The notes under the pieces were generated by a model. The model had not been told where the DNA came from. It worked only from the letters and a program-made list of their open reading frames with translations, and searched no databases. DNA of 64,000 nucleotides from Thermoflavimicrobium dichotomicum (GTDB lineage: Bacteria; Bacillota; Bacilli; Thermoactinomycetales; Thermoactinomycetaceae): contig NZ_FORR01000006.1 in NCBI RefSeq assembly GCF_900114055.1, positions 1-64,000 on the forward strand. Reading direction: 5' to 3'. This document shows, one piece after another, positions 8,311 to 17,148 of this stretch. Within the stretch, counting starts at the first letter, position 1. Every line of letters starts with the position of its first letter. Both the position numbers and the translations under genes were made by a program.

Positions 8311-9429
8311 ATGATGAAGAAACAAATGGAAGAGAAAGAGCCGAAAGAAATGCGCTATGGCTATACCACAGGTGCTTGTGCAACCGCAAGTACGAAAGCC
8401 GCTTTGCTTTCCCTGATCACCCATCAACCCGTATCGGAAGTCGAGATTACGTTGCCGATCGGGAAGCAAGTGACTTTTAAGATCGAGCAGGCCCGTCTGA
8501 GGGGAAATGAAGCGGAATGCAGTGTGATCAAAGATGCAGGAGACGATCCGGACGCCACTCATGGTGCCCGGATCGTTTCGACCGTTTCCTGGACAGAAGA
8601 GCCAGGACTGCACTTGGATGGCGGGATTGGAGTCGGACGTGTAACGAAGCCGGGATTGCCTGTACCAGTGGGAGAAGCGGCGATCAATCCGGTTCCCCGG
8701 CGGATGATTCGGGAAGCTGTGGAAGAAGTGCTGACAGCGTATGGGATTCACCGAGGGGTGAAAGTGTTGATTTCCGTCCCGGATGGTGAAGAGATTGCCA
8801 AGAAAACGCTCAATGAGCGACTGGGTATTGTTGGCGGCATCTCCATATTGGGAACACGGGGGATCGTCGTTCCATTTTCCACGTCTGCGTATCGGGCGAG
8901 TGTGGCCCAGGCCATCCAGGTAGCCAAAGATAATGGTTGTACCCATTTGGTTCTGACAACTGGTGGCAGTAGCGAAAAACATGCCATGAAGTTGTTGCCG
9001 GACTTGCCTGAGGAAGCTTTCATCCAGATGGGGGATTTTGTCGGTTTTGCTTTAAAACATGCCAGGAAGGCTGAGGTAGAGAAAGTGACTTTGGTGGGCA
9101 TGATGGGGAAATTTTCAAAAGTGGCGCAAGGTGTGATGATGGTTCATTCCAAAAGTGCACCGGTCGATCTCAACTTTCTGGCCCAAGTCGCTGAAGAGGC
9201 GGGTGCATCGTCCGAGTTGGTCGAACAGGTACGACAGGCCAATCATGCGACACATGCCGGTCAGTTGATGGAAGAAGCAGGTTATCCATCGTTTTTCACC
9301 TTGCTATGCGAGAAAATTTGCCAACAATGTCTCAGCCATGTCGAAGGCGGATTAACTGTTGAAACGATTTTGGTCAAAATGAAAGGCGATTTGTTGGGGA
9401 GGGCGGAGCTCTGTGGCGAACCGGATTAA
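8311..9429 (+). CDS. cbiD: Cobalt-precorrin-5B C1-methyltransferase
   Basis: The 372-residue CbiD methylates C1 in the anaerobic corrin pathway. The amino end carries the signature RYGYTTGACATASTKAAL; further conserved blocks are GGIGVGRVTKPGL and LTTGGSSEKHAMK. Start ATG 8311 is preceded by GAGGGG; ATG 8314 is equally possible. It overlaps cbiET by 17 bases. Confidence 0.95.
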   Translation: MMKKQMEEKEPKEMRYGYTTGACATASTKAALLSLITHQPVSEVEITLPIGKQVTFKIEQARLRGNEAECSVIKDAGDDPDATHGARIVSTVSWTEEPGLHLDGGIGVGRVTKPGLPVPVGEAAINPVPRRMIREAVEEVLTAYGIHRGVKVLISVPDGEEIAKKTLNERLGIVGGISILGTRGIVVPFSTSAYRASVAQAIQVAKDNGCTHLVLTTGGSSEKHAMKLLPDLPEEAFIQMGDFVGFALKHARKAEVEKVTLVGMMGKFSKVAQGVMMVHSKSAPVDLNFLAQVAEEAGASSELVEQVRQANHATHAGQLMEEAGYPSFFTLLCEKICQQCLSHVEGGLTVETILVKMKGDLLGRAELCGEPD

Positions 9430-10654
9430 AATCATCGGTGTCGGAGATGATGGTCAAAATAATTTGTTTCCACGATATATCGAATGGATCAAAGAAGCGG
9501 ATGTATTGGTAGGTGGGGAACGTTTGCTTTCGTTTTTCCCCCAGTTTAGCGGGCAGCGGATTGTCATAAAAGGGGGACTCAAGCCCGTACTGGAGCAGAT
9601 TGCGAAAGAGGCCCAAACGAAAAAAGTGGTCGTGTTGGCATCTGGTGATCCGCTTTTTTATGGGATTGCTGCACTCGTGGTTCGTAAATTGGGCAAAGAG
9701 AGAGTGGAAGTGCACCCGCACCTGAGTTCCATTCAGCTGGCATTTGCCCGCATGGGCGAAAGTTGGCAACAAGCGCAGATTGAAAGTGTTCATGGCCGAC
9801 CCATCCAGGGTCTGGCTCAGCGAATTGATGGCAAGGAAAAGGTGGTACTGCTCACCGATGAAGTGAATACGCCGGGGGCTGTTGCCCAGTATTTACTGCA
9901 ATTTGGCATGACCGAATACCAGGCATTTGTGGCTGAAAACCTGGGATCTACAGAAGAGAGATGTACCTGGTGGGAATTGGATGAGCTGGTGGATGCGATT
10001 TTTTCTCCGCTCAATGTGGTCATCCTGAAACGAAAATCAGGTGTCGTGTTCCCTAGCTGGTCCCTGGGCATTCCCGATGAGGAATTCGCCCAGCGCAAAC
10101 CGGAAAAAGGGCTTATTACCAAAAAGGAAGTTCGTGTCGTGAGTTTGGCGGAAATGAAACTCCGAGCGAATAGTATCGTCTGGGATATTGGGGCTGGATC
10201 CGGTTCAGTGTCTGTGGAAGCGACCAAACTGGCCCCTTATGGACAGGTATTTGCGGTTGAAAAAAATGAACAGGATCTTGCCAACATCCATTCCAATCGC
10301 ATGAAGTTTCGTACGGATTTTACAGTCATTCATGCCAAAGCTCCCCAGGGATTGGACGAGCTTCCGGATCCGGATGCCGTATTTATTGGCGGGAGTGGTG
10401 GGGAGCTTCGAGAGCTGTTGGCCGTTTGCTGTGCCCGGCTGAAAGAGGGAGGGCGGATTGTCGTCAACGCCGCTACCTTTGAAACCTTGACCACCACACA
10501 AAAAGCCCTCCAGGAAGAAGGATTTGTGGTACGGACGACCTTGCTGCAAGTGGCTCGCAGCAAACCGATATTAAACTTGACCCGGCTTGAAGGGCTCAAC
10601 CCTGTTTATGTGGTGGTTGGGGAAAGAAAACAGGAAAAGGAGAGGAACCAATGA
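9413..10654 (+). CDS. cbiET: CbiET fusion: cobalt-precorrin-7 C5-methyltransferase and C15-methyltransferase/decarboxylase
   Basis: The 413-residue fusion has a CbiE tetrapyrrole-methylase domain (about 1-200, GVGDDGQNNL near the start, LASGDPLFYGIA) followed by a CbiT class I methyltransferase domain (about 215-413, SAM loop DIGAGSGSVSVEA near 257). Together they methylate C5 and C15 and decarboxylate the C12 acetate. The fused form matches CobL and the B. megaterium arrangement. The start is GTG 9413 with GGGGAGGG upstream, inside the end of cbiD; its stop overlaps the cbiL ATG. Confidence 0.95.
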   Translation: MANRIKIIGVGDDGQNNLFPRYIEWIKEADVLVGGERLLSFFPQFSGQRIVIKGGLKPVLEQIAKEAQTKKVVVLASGDPLFYGIAALVVRKLGKERVEVHPHLSSIQLAFARMGESWQQAQIESVHGRPIQGLAQRIDGKEKVVLLTDEVNTPGAVAQYLLQFGMTEYQAFVAENLGSTEERCTWWELDELVDAIFSPLNVVILKRKSGVVFPSWSLGIPDEEFAQRKPEKGLITKKEVRVVSLAEMKLRANSIVWDIGAGSGSVSVEATKLAPYGQVFAVEKNEQDLANIHSNRMKFRTDFTVIHAKAPQGLDELPDPDAVFIGGSGGELRELLAVCCARLKEGGRIVVNAATFETLTTTQKALQEEGFVVRTTLLQVARSKPILNLTRLEGLNPVYVVVGERKQEKERNQ

Positions 10655-11367
10655 GTAGAATCGGCCGTTTGATTGGTATCGGGGTTGGTCCAGGAGATCC
10701 GGAATTGATCACGGTCAAGGCGTATCGGATGTTAAAAGAATCTCCTGTCATTGCCTATCCCAAAAAACGGATGGGAGAGAAAAGCTATGCCTTGGCCATT
10801 GTAGAAACATACATCAATCCGTTGGAAAAAGAAATGCTCGGCCTTGTTTTTCCGATGACCAAAAATCGGGCAGTTTTGGAAAAAGAGTGGCATCACACTG
10901 TCGAGAAAGTATGGGAACGGTTAAGCCAGGGAAAAGATGTCGCCTTTGTAACCGAAGGAGATCCTTTCCTTTACAGTACGTTTATCCATATGAGCCGAGT
11001 GATGCAACAACAGCATCCGGAAGTGGAGATTGTGACGGTTCCGGGAATTTCGTCGATCAATGGTGCAGCGGCTAAGCTTAATCTGCCGCTTGCCGATGGC
11101 GATGAACAGGTGGTCATCGTACCAGCGAATACGGATCGCGAGGCGATGAAAAAAGCATTGCTCGAACATGATACCGTGATCTTTTTAAAGGTGGCAAAAG
11201 TGCTGGATCTGATCATCGATGTGTTGGAAGAACTGGATTTATTGAATCAGGCAGCCGTTGTGACCAAGGTAACCTCCAGACAGGAAATGATTTGGCGCCA
11301 GGTAGCAGAACTGAAGGGGCAAAAACTCAACTATTTGACATTGATGGTGGTGAAAAAAGGATGCTAG
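10651..11367 (+). CDS. cbiL: Cobalt-precorrin-2/factor II C20-methyltransferase
   Basis: This 238-residue SAM-dependent tetrapyrrole methylase adds the C20 methyl that is later lost on ring contraction. The amino end carries GIGVGPGDPELITVKAYRML, with the family's Pro-loop, and FVTEGDPFLYSTF is the second motif. It starts at an ATGA overlap with cbiET and ends overlapping cbiF. Length fits CbiL/CobI. Confidence 0.95.
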   Translation: MSRIGRLIGIGVGPGDPELITVKAYRMLKESPVIAYPKKRMGEKSYALAIVETYINPLEKEMLGLVFPMTKNRAVLEKEWHHTVEKVWERLSQGKDVAFVTEGDPFLYSTFIHMSRVMQQQHPEVEIVTVPGISSINGAAAKLNLPLADGDEQVVIVPANTDREAMKKALLEHDTVIFLKVAKVLDLIIDVLEELDLLNQAAVVTKVTSRQEMIWRQVAELKGQKLNYLTLMVVKKGC

Positions 11368-12152
11368 AAGCCAAAGTCTACATCGTTGGAGCCGGACCAG
11401 GCGATCCGCAGCTGATTACGGTCAAAGGGCAACAGATTTTGCAGCAGTCGGATGTGGTATTGTATACCGATTCACTCGTCAGTGAGGAGCTGATAGCACA
11501 AGCCAAACCGGAAGCCATTGTACTGAAAAGTGCAGGGATGACCCTGGAGCAAATGGTCTCGATCATGGTGCAGCATGTACAGGAAGGCAGAAGTGTTGCT
11601 CGTGTTCATACCGGAGATCCAGCTGTGTATGGAGCCATTTTTGAGCAGATGGCCCTGCTCAAGGGGGAAGGAATAGAAGTGGAAATCATTCCTGGAGTGA
11701 GCTCGGTATTCGCATCCGCAGCGGTGTTGGGAGCGGAGCTAACCATTCCAGAGCTGACACAAACCGTGATTCTTACCAGAGCGGAAGGCCGGACACCGGT
11801 TCCTGAAAAGGAGAAGTTGCGAGACTTGGCCCGGCATCATTCCACCATTGCCTTGTTCCTGAGTGCTACCTTAACCAAAAAGGTTGTCAAAGAGTTGCTC
11901 GAAGCGGGATGGTCCGAAGACACACCCGTTGCTGTTGTCCAACGAGCCACCTGGCCGGACCAAAAAGTGGTTCGAACCACACTCCAGCATCTGGATCAGG
12001 ACATGCAACAAGCGGGGATTCGCAGCCATGCGATGATCCTGGCAGGTTGGGCTTTGGATCCCCAGCTGTATGAACGTGGGCACCAATATCGCTCAAAATT
12101 GTACGATGAAACATTTACACATGGATATCGCAAAGGGGTGAGTCCATCGTGA
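11361..12152 (+). CDS. cbiF: Cobalt-precorrin-4 C11-methyltransferase
   Basis: The 263-residue CbiF/CobM-type methylase methylates C11. The sequence VYIVGAGPGDPQLITVKG, VARVHTGDPAVYGAI and IIPGVSSVFA are its three family motifs. I start it at ATG 11361, which overlaps the cbiL stop by 7 bases; longer in-frame readings lie inside cbiL and have no support. Its stop overlaps the GTG of cbiG. Confidence 0.95.
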   Translation: MLEAKVYIVGAGPGDPQLITVKGQQILQQSDVVLYTDSLVSEELIAQAKPEAIVLKSAGMTLEQMVSIMVQHVQEGRSVARVHTGDPAVYGAIFEQMALLKGEGIEVEIIPGVSSVFASAAVLGAELTIPELTQTVILTRAEGRTPVPEKEKLRDLARHHSTIALFLSATLTKKVVKELLEAGWSEDTPVAVVQRATWPDQKVVRTTLQHLDQDMQQAGIRSHAMILAGWALDPQLYERGHQYRSKLYDETFTHGYRKGVSPS

Positions 12153-13249
12153 GTGGGCGGTTTGCCGTAGTGGCGATTACGAAGCACGGGGTGGAAATCG
12201 CTCGGCGATTGGGCGATCAACTCCCGGGTACCGATGTGTATTATATGGAAAAGTTTGCGCGTGGCGATGAACAAAACAGGCGGATCACACTGTTTACAGG
12301 CTCTGTCAGGCTTATTTTGCCGGATTTGTTTGCACGCTATAGCGGTATCATTCTCATTATTTCACTGGGAGCCGTCGTTCGCATGATTGCCCCACTCCTT
12401 AAGGACAAGAAAACAGATCCGGCTGTAACCGTCATTGATGATTGGGCCGAACATGTCATTAGTGTGCTGTCTGGTCATTTGGGAGGAGCTAATGAATTGA
12501 CACGGCAAGTCGCTCGTCTCCTTGGGGCACGTCCTGTCATCACCACGGCCTCCGATGTCCAACAAACAATTCCGGTTGATTTATTTGGTCATGCTTTTGG
12601 CTGGGAAATCGAAAGTTTTGAAAAAGCAACCCCTGTGAGTGCAGCGGTGGTGAATGAAGAAAAGATCCTGATCATTCAGGAGTCAGGCGAAACCAACTGG
12701 TGGACCTATGACAAACCGATTCCGGATCATATTCGAGTCGTACGATCCATGGAGGAGGCGTGGAAACACGATTTTGATGCTGCACTGGTTGTAACGCACC
12801 GAATCTTGACGCCTGAGGAGGAAAAACACTTTCTGGGCAATGGCGTGCTGTATCGACCCAAAGTGCTGGTTCTTGGATTGGGTTGCAATCGTGGCACTCC
12901 CATGAAAGAAATCGAACAGGTGGTTAAGGACACTTTGGATGAGTTAAAGCTTTCGATCAAAAGTGTGCGCAATGTAGCGACGATTGACCTGAAAAAGGAC
13001 GAAGCGGGCTTAATCGATTTATGCCAAAAATATGGTTGGCGTTTGGATGTATTTACGCCTGCGGAACTGAATACGGTTCCGCTTTCAAACCCTTCGGAAA
13101 CTGTCTATAAATACACGGGTGCTTATGGCGTAAGTGAACCGGCCGCCCTTTTATCTGCAGGGGCTAGAGATTGGTTGTTGACCAAGAAAAAGTCGGGCAA
13201 TGTCACCATTTCGATTGCCATGGTGCCCCATGGGGAGGAAAAGAGATGA
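12149..13249 (+). CDS. cbiG: Cobalt-precorrin-5A hydrolase
   Basis: The 366-residue CbiG opens the delta-lactone of cobalt-precorrin-5A, releasing acetaldehyde. The amino half includes ISLGAVVRMIAPLL and VISVLSGHLGGANELTR, and the carboxyl domain has LVLGLGCNRGTPMKEIE, all characteristic of the family. It starts at GTG with AAAGGGGTGAG 9 bases upstream, overlapping cbiF, and ends overlapping cbiA. Confidence 0.95.
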   Translation: MSGRFAVVAITKHGVEIARRLGDQLPGTDVYYMEKFARGDEQNRRITLFTGSVRLILPDLFARYSGIILIISLGAVVRMIAPLLKDKKTDPAVTVIDDWAEHVISVLSGHLGGANELTRQVARLLGARPVITTASDVQQTIPVDLFGHAFGWEIESFEKATPVSAAVVNEEKILIIQESGETNWWTYDKPIPDHIRVVRSMEEAWKHDFDAALVVTHRILTPEEEKHFLGNGVLYRPKVLVLGLGCNRGTPMKEIEQVVKDTLDELKLSIKSVRNVATIDLKKDEAGLIDLCQKYGWRLDVFTPAELNTVPLSNPSETVYKYTGAYGVSEPAALLSAGARDWLLTKKKSGNVTISIAMVPHGEEKR

Positions 13250-14652
13250 TCTTCTATCGACCACGGTTTGTGATTGCCGGAACCGGGAGCGGAGTGGGCA
13301 AAACAACCTGTACACTTGGATTGATGGCCGCTTTTCGCAAACGGGGCTTGTCAGTTCAGGGCTTTAAGGCAGGGCCTGACTATATTGATCCGAGTTATCA
13401 TACAGCAGTGACAGGTCGTCCCTCGCGCAATTTGGATACATGGATGTGTCAACCAGAACGGATGAAAGAGATTTTTTTGCGTGGAAGTGACGGAGCTGAT
13501 CTCTCGATCATCGAGGGGGTGATGGGCTTATATGATGGAAAGAGCCCACTGAGTGATCAGGGCAGTACCGCTGAAATTGCCATTCTGCTTAACAGCCCGA
13601 TTATTTTGGTGGTCAATATCCAAAGCATGGCCCGTAGCGCAGCAGCCATCGTCAAAGGATATCAGTCTCTGAATCCCAATGTGCAGATCGCAGGCGTGAT
13701 TGTAAATCGAGCCGGAAGTGAAGGGCACGTCCGTCTGGTACAGGCCGCGATTGAGCAGGAATGCGGTGTGCCTGTACTCGGATGGTTAGGGCGGGAGAGT
13801 GATATTGATATTCCTGAACGACATCTCGGATTGGTACCTGCGATCGAACGTGGGGAATTGGATCCTTTATTTGAAAAGCTGGCGGCCTTGATGGAAGAAA
13901 GAGTGGATCTGGCCCGGTTGTTTTCCATCGCCCAAGCGGCTCCCGTTTTGTCTGAACCAATGGATCGTCTTTTTGTGCCGAAGGAAAAGACGAAAGAGCC
14001 GGTTGTTCTTGCCGTCGCCAGAGATGCGGCCTTTAACTTCTATTACCCGGAAAATTTGGAGCTGCTGGAGCATGCAGGTGCCAAACTGCAATTCTTCAGT
14101 CCGCTGTCAGGAGAATCTGTACCTGAGGAAGCAGATGGTTTGCTGATCGGTGGCGGATTTCCGGAGGAATTTGCCAGGCAACTCACTGCCCAAGAGGAAG
14201 TGAAGCAGTCCATTGCCCGGCGGATCAGAGAAGGGCTGCCGACTTTTGCCGAGTGTGGCGGGTATATGTATCTGTGTCGGGAGCTGATTGACCGTCATGG
14301 TCAAGCTTATCCCATGGTCGGAGTGATACCGGCTACGGTCAAAATGCAAAACCGCCTTGCTGCACTTGGTTATCGGGAAGTGTTAGCGGCGACAGACAAT
14401 ATCCTGCTAAGACAAGGAGAAAGTGCGCGAGGTCATGAGTTCCATTACTCTACCTTGACCATGGAAAACGATGATTATCCTTCCGCCTATCAAATAACAG
14501 GACGGCGTGGTGTCCAAAAAGAGGGGTATGCCAAGGGGAATTTGCTCGCTGGATACACTCATTTGTATTTCCCTTCCAATCCAGCCATGGTTGAACGCTG
14601 GTTGAATGTCTGCAGGACTTATCGCCAACAAAAGGGAGGTTACCATGCGTAA
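13246..14652 (+). CDS. cbiA: Cobyrinate a,c-diamide synthase
   Basis: The 468-residue ATP- and glutamine-dependent enzyme amidates the a and c side chains. Its amino domain has the P-loop-like GTGSGVGKTTCTLG and FKAGPDYIDPSYH; the carboxyl class I glutaminase domain has the nucleophile motif AECGGYMYL. I choose ATG 13246 because GGGGAGGAA is 5 bases upstream and the ATGA overlap with cbiG is conserved within this operon. It overlaps btuR by 8 bases. Confidence 0.95.
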   Translation: MIFYRPRFVIAGTGSGVGKTTCTLGLMAAFRKRGLSVQGFKAGPDYIDPSYHTAVTGRPSRNLDTWMCQPERMKEIFLRGSDGADLSIIEGVMGLYDGKSPLSDQGSTAEIAILLNSPIILVVNIQSMARSAAAIVKGYQSLNPNVQIAGVIVNRAGSEGHVRLVQAAIEQECGVPVLGWLGRESDIDIPERHLGLVPAIERGELDPLFEKLAALMEERVDLARLFSIAQAAPVLSEPMDRLFVPKEKTKEPVVLAVARDAAFNFYYPENLELLEHAGAKLQFFSPLSGESVPEEADGLLIGGGFPEEFARQLTAQEEVKQSIARRIREGLPTFAECGGYMYLCRELIDRHGQAYPMVGVIPATVKMQNRLAALGYREVLAATDNILLRQGESARGHEFHYSTLTMENDDYPSAYQITGRRGVQKEGYAKGNLLAGYTHLYFPSNPAMVERWLNVCRTYRQQKGGYHA

Positions 14653-15187
14653 GGATCGTCACGGATTGACCCTGGTTTATACCGGAGATGGAAAAGGCAA
14701 GACCACTGCTGCCCTGGGGCTTGCCTTACGGGCAGTCGGCCGTGGGATGCGTGTGCTGGTTTTGCAATTTATCAAATCATCGGAACGTACCTATGGCGAG
14801 CAAATCGCTTTGCAAAAATTGGGCGTGGAAATACGCCAATTGGGTGTCGGTTTTACCTGGACCAAAACACCGGAAGAACATCGTCAGGCACTGCAGGAAG
14901 CCTGGCAATTTACGAAAGAAAGAGTGCAGGCAGGCGAGCATGATGTCGTGATCCTGGATGAGATCAACAATGCTTTGGCCATCGAGCGTTTCCCGATTGA
15001 TGATATACTGCCTTTAAACGAAGTACTCGAATTGATCGAAACGCGACCCTCTCACATGCACTTGGTCTTGACGGGAAGAAATGCACATCCCGAAGTATTG
15101 AAACGAGCCGATCTTGTTTCTGAAATCCAGGCGGTCAAACATTATTACCAGGCAGGTATTCCCGCTGTTCGTGGTATTGAATTTTAA
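14645..15187 (+). CDS. cobO: Cob(I)yrinic acid a,c-diamide adenosyltransferase (CobA/BtuR type)
   Basis: The 180-residue protein transfers the 5'-deoxyadenosyl group from ATP to the cobalt(I) corrinoid. It contains the P-loop VYTGDGKGKTTAALGLALRA and the later DVVILDEINNAL Walker-B-like segment typical of the CobO/BtuR family. The ATG at 14645 follows AAAGGGAGG by 4 bases and lies inside cbiA. A 174-bp gap with a repeat follows. Confidence 0.95.
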   Translation: MRKDRHGLTLVYTGDGKGKTTAALGLALRAVGRGMRVLVLQFIKSSERTYGEQIALQKLGVEIRQLGVGFTWTKTPEEHRQALQEAWQFTKERVQAGEHDVVILDEINNALAIERFPIDDILPLNEVLELIETRPSHMHLVLTGRNAHPEVLKRADLVSEIQAVKHYYQAGIPAVRGIEF

Positions 15188-15361
15188 AAGTCATTTCAAA
15201 ACGCCTTGGAGTTACAGATCAATGCAATACCCGCTCCGTTTTTCCGACTCGTTCCGATAGTGCCCTGCAAGGAAGGATCGGGTAGGGCTCATAAGTCACA
15301 CTCGCTTGGAAAAACTCCGTAGATACGTAGAGTTTTGAGGTAGTTTCTAAGCAAAGGATGA
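15188..15361 (-). repeat. Intergenic gap with inverted copy of the 5.9-kb repeat
   Basis: The segment 15230-15280 (on the reverse strand CTTCCTTGCA, ATCGGAACGAGT, GGAAAAACGGAGCGGG) and 15184-15203 match 5898-5964 in opposite orientation, with about 30 extra bases between the two blocks here. No gene is visible. An AAAGGATGA site at the end serves cobQ. Confidence 0.5.
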
Positions 15362-16864
15362 ATGAAAAGCATGAAAACGATCATGGTGCAAGGAACCGGT
15401 TCAGATGTAGGAAAAAGCGTGGTCTGTACTGCTTTATGTCGTTATTTTTACCGCCAGGGATATCGGGTTGCTCCCTTTAAATCGCAAAATATGGCCTTAA
15501 ACTCCTATGTAACCAAAGAGGGAGGAGAAATCGGTCGCGCACAGGGAGTGCAATCGGAAGCAGCCGGGATTGAAGCGACCACCGATATGAATCCGGTCTT
15601 GCTCAAGCCGAAAGGCGATATGGTCTCCGAAGTGATTGTACATGGCCGTCATTATGCCGATATGGAAGCAGGTTCCTATCGGGCTCAAGTACTGGAAAAA
15701 ATTTTGGCACCGGTGAAAGAGTCACTCCATCGGTTGTCCCAGGAGTTTGAGGTGTTAGTGATCGAAGGAGCAGGCAGCCCTGCAGAGATCAACCTCAAAG
15801 ATCGGGATATTGCCAATATGCGTGTGGCCCATCTGGCCGATGCCCCGGTTATTTTGGTAGCAGATATTGAACGGGGTGGCGTGTTTGCATCCATTATCGG
15901 TACCCTGGCTCTTTTGGACCCTGATGAAAAAAAGCGGGTCAAAGGTTTTATCATTAATAAATTTCGCGGCCGCAAAGATCTGTTGGACCCTGGGATCGAT
16001 TGGCTTGAAAAAGAAACAGGTCTCCCCGTTTTGGGCGTACTGCCGTATATGGATATGGATGTGGATCCGGAGGATTCGATGGCCTTGGAGAGACTCCAGT
16101 TAAAAGGGAATGATGCTGGGCCCGTAGAGATCGAGATTGCCATTATCCGCTTCCCGCGCATTTCCAATTTTACCGACTTTCTTCCTTTATCGCATTTGGC
16201 AGGAGTCCGTGTCCGTTATGTCAAGTCAAAGCGGGAATTGGGTAACCCGGATGCCATTATCCTGCCCGGCACCAAAAATACCATGGAGGATCTTTCCTGG
16301 TTAAAAGAAACGGGACTTTATGATGAAATCCTGCATCTTCATCAACAAGGGAGTGCTGTTGTTGGCATTTGCGGTGGCTATCAGATGTTGGGGGAGCAAT
16401 TGATCGATCCGGAAGGAATTGAATCCCATCAGGTAACAGAACAAAAGGGATTCGGATTGCTGGCGATGAAGACATGGTTTGTCCCTGGCAAAAAAACAGT
16501 TCGAACGAGTGGAGAGTTGTTGGTAGATTGGGGAAATGTTCAGCAAGTAACAGGATATGAAATTCATTTGGGACGAACCGAGCGCATGGGTCAAACCCGG
16601 CCATTGCTTCGTTTGGTTGATGGCAGGCTCGATGGAGTAATTTCAGCGGACGGCCTTGTGTGGGGCACCTATCTGCATGGTATTTTTGATCATCCCGGTT
16701 TTACGATCGGATGGATCAATCAGCTTCGTCGCCGCAAAGGATTGCCTGATCAGGAAGCGGGCTCTTCTTGGCGCCAGGAACGAGAAAAAATATATGATCA
16801 GTTGGCAGATTGGATAGAACAACACCTGGATATGAAACGGTTACAGGAAATCATGGGGCTTTAA
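15362..16864 (+). CDS. cobQ: Cobyric acid synthase
   Basis: The 500-residue CobQ/CbiP amidates the b, d, e and g side chains of adenosyl-cobyrinate diamide. The amino end has MVQGTGSDVGKSVVCTALC; the glutaminase part has VGICGGYQMLGEQL with the catalytic Cys, and TYLHGIFDHPGF contains the catalytic His. ATG 15362 or ATG 15371 could start it. It is the last operon gene, closed by the terminator at 16872. CbiB and the lower-ligand genes are not in the window. Confidence 0.95.
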   Translation: MKSMKTIMVQGTGSDVGKSVVCTALCRYFYRQGYRVAPFKSQNMALNSYVTKEGGEIGRAQGVQSEAAGIEATTDMNPVLLKPKGDMVSEVIVHGRHYADMEAGSYRAQVLEKILAPVKESLHRLSQEFEVLVIEGAGSPAEINLKDRDIANMRVAHLADAPVILVADIERGGVFASIIGTLALLDPDEKKRVKGFIINKFRGRKDLLDPGIDWLEKETGLPVLGVLPYMDMDVDPEDSMALERLQLKGNDAGPVEIEIAIIRFPRISNFTDFLPLSHLAGVRVRYVKSKRELGNPDAIILPGTKNTMEDLSWLKETGLYDEILHLHQQGSAVVGICGGYQMLGEQLIDPEGIESHQVTEQKGFGLLAMKTWFVPGKKTVRTSGELLVDWGNVQQVTGYEIHLGRTERMGQTRPLLRLVDGRLDGVISADGLVWGTYLHGIFDHPGFTIGWINQLRRRKGLPDQEAGSSWRQEREKIYDQLADWIEQHLDMKRLQEIMGL

Positions 16865-16871
16865 AAATAAA

Positions 16872-16905
16872 AAGATCCAGCTTTGTTGCGCTGGATCTTG
16901 TTTTG
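16872..16905. terminator. Terminator of the cobalamin operon
   Basis: A perfect 10-bp stem AAGATCCAGC/GCTGGATCTT with an 8-base loop is followed by GTTTTG. It lies 8 bases after the cobQ stop and could also act for the convergent short Cys-rich ORF. Confidence 0.85.
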
Positions 16906-16914
16906 CATCATTCA

Positions 16915-16983
16915 TTAGCAGTTGCAATCTGGTTTACCACAGCAATCGTCTCTGCCGCAACGTGGGCATTTGGAACGAACCAA
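16915..16983 (-). CDS. Candidate Cys-rich micropeptide (about 22 residues)
   Basis: On the minus strand a TTG codon at 16983, 5 bases after GGGGTGG, opens a frame ending CPRCGRDDCCGKPDCNC and a TAA at 16915-16917. Six Cys fall in 17 residues, arranged CxxC...CC...CxC, like a small metal-binding peptide. An in-frame GTG at 16992 is an alternative start. It is convergent with cobQ, close to a shared terminator. Too short for homology-based support, so it is a candidate only. Confidence 0.35.
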   Translation of the reverse strand: MVRSKCPRCGRDDCCGKPDCNC

Positions 16984-17148
16984 AGCTTCCACCCCCAAGT
17001 AAATGGATAGAGGAAAGTGGAATAACTGGTATGAATCAAGCTGATCTTGTGCTATGTTCATCTTGTTCTATTATATACCAAAGAATATTTTCTGTAAATA
17101 ATAAAATAATTAAATATTCATATGATATACATGAAAATGTTCAGGCTT

